The position numbers were made by a program, and so were the translations under genes. From NCBI GenBank assembly GCA_016218405.1, contig JACREE010000019.1, positions 1-52,034 of the forward strand: 52,034 nt of DNA, in the 5' to 3' direction. Shown here in pieces: positions 51,100 to 52,034 of this stretch. The stretch's first letter is position 1. Each line of letters begins with the position of its first letter. A model generated the notes under the pieces. It was not told the DNA's origin and searched no databases. It worked only from the letters and a program-made list of their open reading frames with translations. This DNA is from Gammaproteobacteria bacterium. Its GTDB lineage: Bacteria > Pseudomonadota > Gammaproteobacteria > HIGHO2-12-38-15.

Positions 51100-51766
51100 T
51101 ATGATTGAATGCCAACACATCAAGAAAACATTTCTCGATGGAAAAATAGAACAACACGTTCTCACTGACATTAACTTTAACGTGCAACCCGGTGAAACCG
51201 TCGCCATCATGGGTGCCTCCGGCTCAGGAAAAAGTACGCTTCTGCATCTCATTGGGGGCTTAGATAAACCCAGCGCAGGCACCATTAACATTGCAGGCAA
51301 GGCTATCCACACCCTCAGTGAGAAAGAACGATGCCAATGGCGCAACACTACATTAGGTTTTGTCTATCAATTTCATCATCTCTTACCTGAATTCTCACTG
51401 CTAGAGAATGTAGCCATCCCACTTCTCTTACAACATCAAACCATCACACAGGCGGAAGAAAGAGCAAAAGATTTGCTTGCCAAAGTAGGGTTGGGCGATA
51501 AACTTCATCGTCGAATAGGCGAAGTATCGGGAGGTGAACGCCAACGCGCTGCCATTGCCAGAGCCCTGATCACACAACCCGGCTGCGTCCTGGCCGATGA
51601 ACCCACCGGCAACCTAGATCATGACAATGCACAGAAAATTTTAGATATCATGCTAAAACTCAACCAGGATTTTAATACCAGCTTGATTATCGTCACGCAC
51701 GATCCCCACATCGCCCACAAAATGCAGCGCCTCCTCCTGCTCGAAAATGGCATGTTTGCTGAATAG
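51092..51766 (+). CDS. lolD: Lipoprotein-releasing ABC transporter ATPase LolD
   Basis: The ATPase of the LolCDE system. The 224-residue protein has Walker A GASGSGKSTLLHLIGGLD, the Q-loop VYQFHHLLPEFSLLENV, signature VSGGERQRAAIARALI, Walker B VLADEPTGNLD, and the H-loop IIVTHD. It is the usual length and overlaps lolC by eight bases. There is no clear terminator after the stop; a promoter-like site and an IS element follow. Confidence 0.95.
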   Translation: MNNMIECQHIKKTFLDGKIEQHVLTDINFNVQPGETVAIMGASGSGKSTLLHLIGGLDKPSAGTINIAGKAIHTLSEKERCQWRNTTLGFVYQFHHLLPEFSLLENVAIPLLLQHQTITQAEERAKDLLAKVGLGDKLHRRIGEVSGGERQRAAIARALITQPGCVLADEPTGNLDHDNAQKILDIMLKLNQDFNTSLIIVTHDPHIAHKMQRLLLLENGMFAE

Positions 51767-51791
51767 TGATAACGAGAAAACGAGAGAGAAT

Positions 51792-51819
51792 TTGTATTAC
51801 GTGTTTTTTCACCTATACT
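51792..51819 (+). promoter_or_regulatory. Promoter-like site upstream of the interrupted short frame
   Basis: TTGTAT (51792-51797) and TATACT (51814-51819) are 16 bases apart. The predicted start is near 51826, and the ATG of the short frame at 51847 follows. The evidence is limited to the boxes. Confidence 0.35.
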
Positions 51820-51846
51820 GGAAATCACTAGCGAATTTTTTTAACT

Positions 51847-51897
51847 ATGAGTGAAAAAAATAGCAAAATTGACTTTTGGATATCTCGAGCGGACTAG
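51847..51897 (+). pseudogene. Start of a gene probably cut by the IS element
   Basis: A frame opens at ATG 51847 and encodes MSEKNSKIDFWISRAD before a TAG at 51895-51897, which falls at the apparent left end of the IS element (GGGCCTGT follows). A promoter-like site lies upstream. The simplest reading is a gene broken by insertion after about 15 codons, with the rest beyond the window. It could also be a chance frame, because no good ribosome site precedes it. Confidence 0.35.
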
Positions 51898-52034
51898 GGC
51901 CTGTCGTCAATTAAGGATTTAAGGTATCCTTTGTGCTCATGGAAAAGGAGCGAAAAGGATGCAACGGAGACACGAATTAACTGATGAACAGTTTAATAAA
52001 ATAGAAAATTTTCTTCCTGGTCGAAAAGAGCATG
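51896..52034 (+). mobile_element. Left end of an IS5-family insertion sequence
   Basis: From about 51896 the sequence changes to AGGGCCTGTCGTCAATTAAG, which looks like an IS terminal inverted repeat, followed by about 60 bases of leader and a transposase start. The right end and the matching inverted repeat lie outside the window, so the exact boundary and target duplication cannot be set. A CTAG at the junction may be part of the target site. Confidence 0.65.
51959..52034 (+). CDS. IS5-family transposase, N-terminal fragment (window edge)
   Basis: ATG 51959, with AAAAGGAG upstream, opens a frame that runs off the right edge. The 25 visible residues (QRRHELTDEQFNKIENFLPG and on) match the N-terminal block 'LTDeqwe-i-p-LPG' of IS5-family (IS427/IS1031-type, DUF4096) transposases. 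Only the start is visible, so intactness cannot be judged. Confidence 0.8.
   Translation, partial: MQRRHELTDEQFNKIENFLPGRKEH

Overview
The window looks like a chromosomal segment of a host-associated gammaproteobacterium, most likely from the Legionellales (Legionella/Coxiella/Rickettsiella-like). The basis is gammaproteobacterial housekeeping genes (yciO, yciB, mpl, the 6S RNA-fau pair, tilS, accA) of moderate to low G+C, interleaved with large proteins carrying eukaryote-like domains (F-box-like plus ankyrin, leucine-rich repeats, PP2C-like phosphatase), as in Dot/Icm-using intracellular bacteria. No secretion-system gene lies in the window, so the lineage and the 'effector' labels are inference.

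Layout. 1-6.2 kb (minus): a truncated small membrane protein, an MFS transporter, a very divergent BCCT-type transporter, tilS, accA and yciO. 6.2-7.9 kb (plus): yciB, bolA-like and folD, closely packed. 8-13.2 kb is accessory: a Phd/VapC-type toxin-antitoxin pair, an unrecognised 393-residue protein with a Pro/Ala-rich tail, and a 1046-residue F-box-like/ankyrin protein. 13.3-22.1 kb (minus) is one tightly packed run: a coiled-coil membrane protein, leucine dehydrogenase, 2-oxoacid dehydrogenase E1 alpha, E1 beta and E2, an AddB-like PD-(D/E)XK nuclease, and mpl. 22.2-29.6 kb is housekeeping: gcvT-gcvH-gcvPA without gcvPB, ysxC, dsbA, uvrD, mdh and a terminator hairpin.

29.7-39.5 kb is the most unusual part: a 2438-residue protein with a leucine-rich repeat array, a transglutaminase-like Cys-His-Asp triad and two intact AAA+ modules of the MoxR/midasin type, divergent from an AAA ATPase with a DUF4143 tail, then a PIN/HTH toxin-antitoxin-like pair. 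39.6-43.3 kb returns to core functions: a phosphopantetheinyl transferase, an HPP membrane protein, 6S RNA, fau, comF and a membrane protein. 43.4-48.8 kb holds a PP2C-like protein and a glucoside-use cluster (sugar MFS transporter, GH13 alpha-glucosidase, ROK-type glucokinase). 48.9-51.8 kb holds bioC and lolC-lolD. At the right edge an IS5-family element begins and appears to have cut a short reading frame.

How genes work together: LeuDH with E1/E2 can turn branched-chain amino acids into acyl-CoA; the sugar cluster would import and hydrolyse an alpha-glucoside and phosphorylate the glucose; GcvT/H/PA need a GcvPB encoded elsewhere. Long palindromes fill two intergenic gaps, and a related fragment lies in a third. 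No gap over 300 bases lacks a gene or RNA, and I saw no tRNA, rRNA or CRISPR array.
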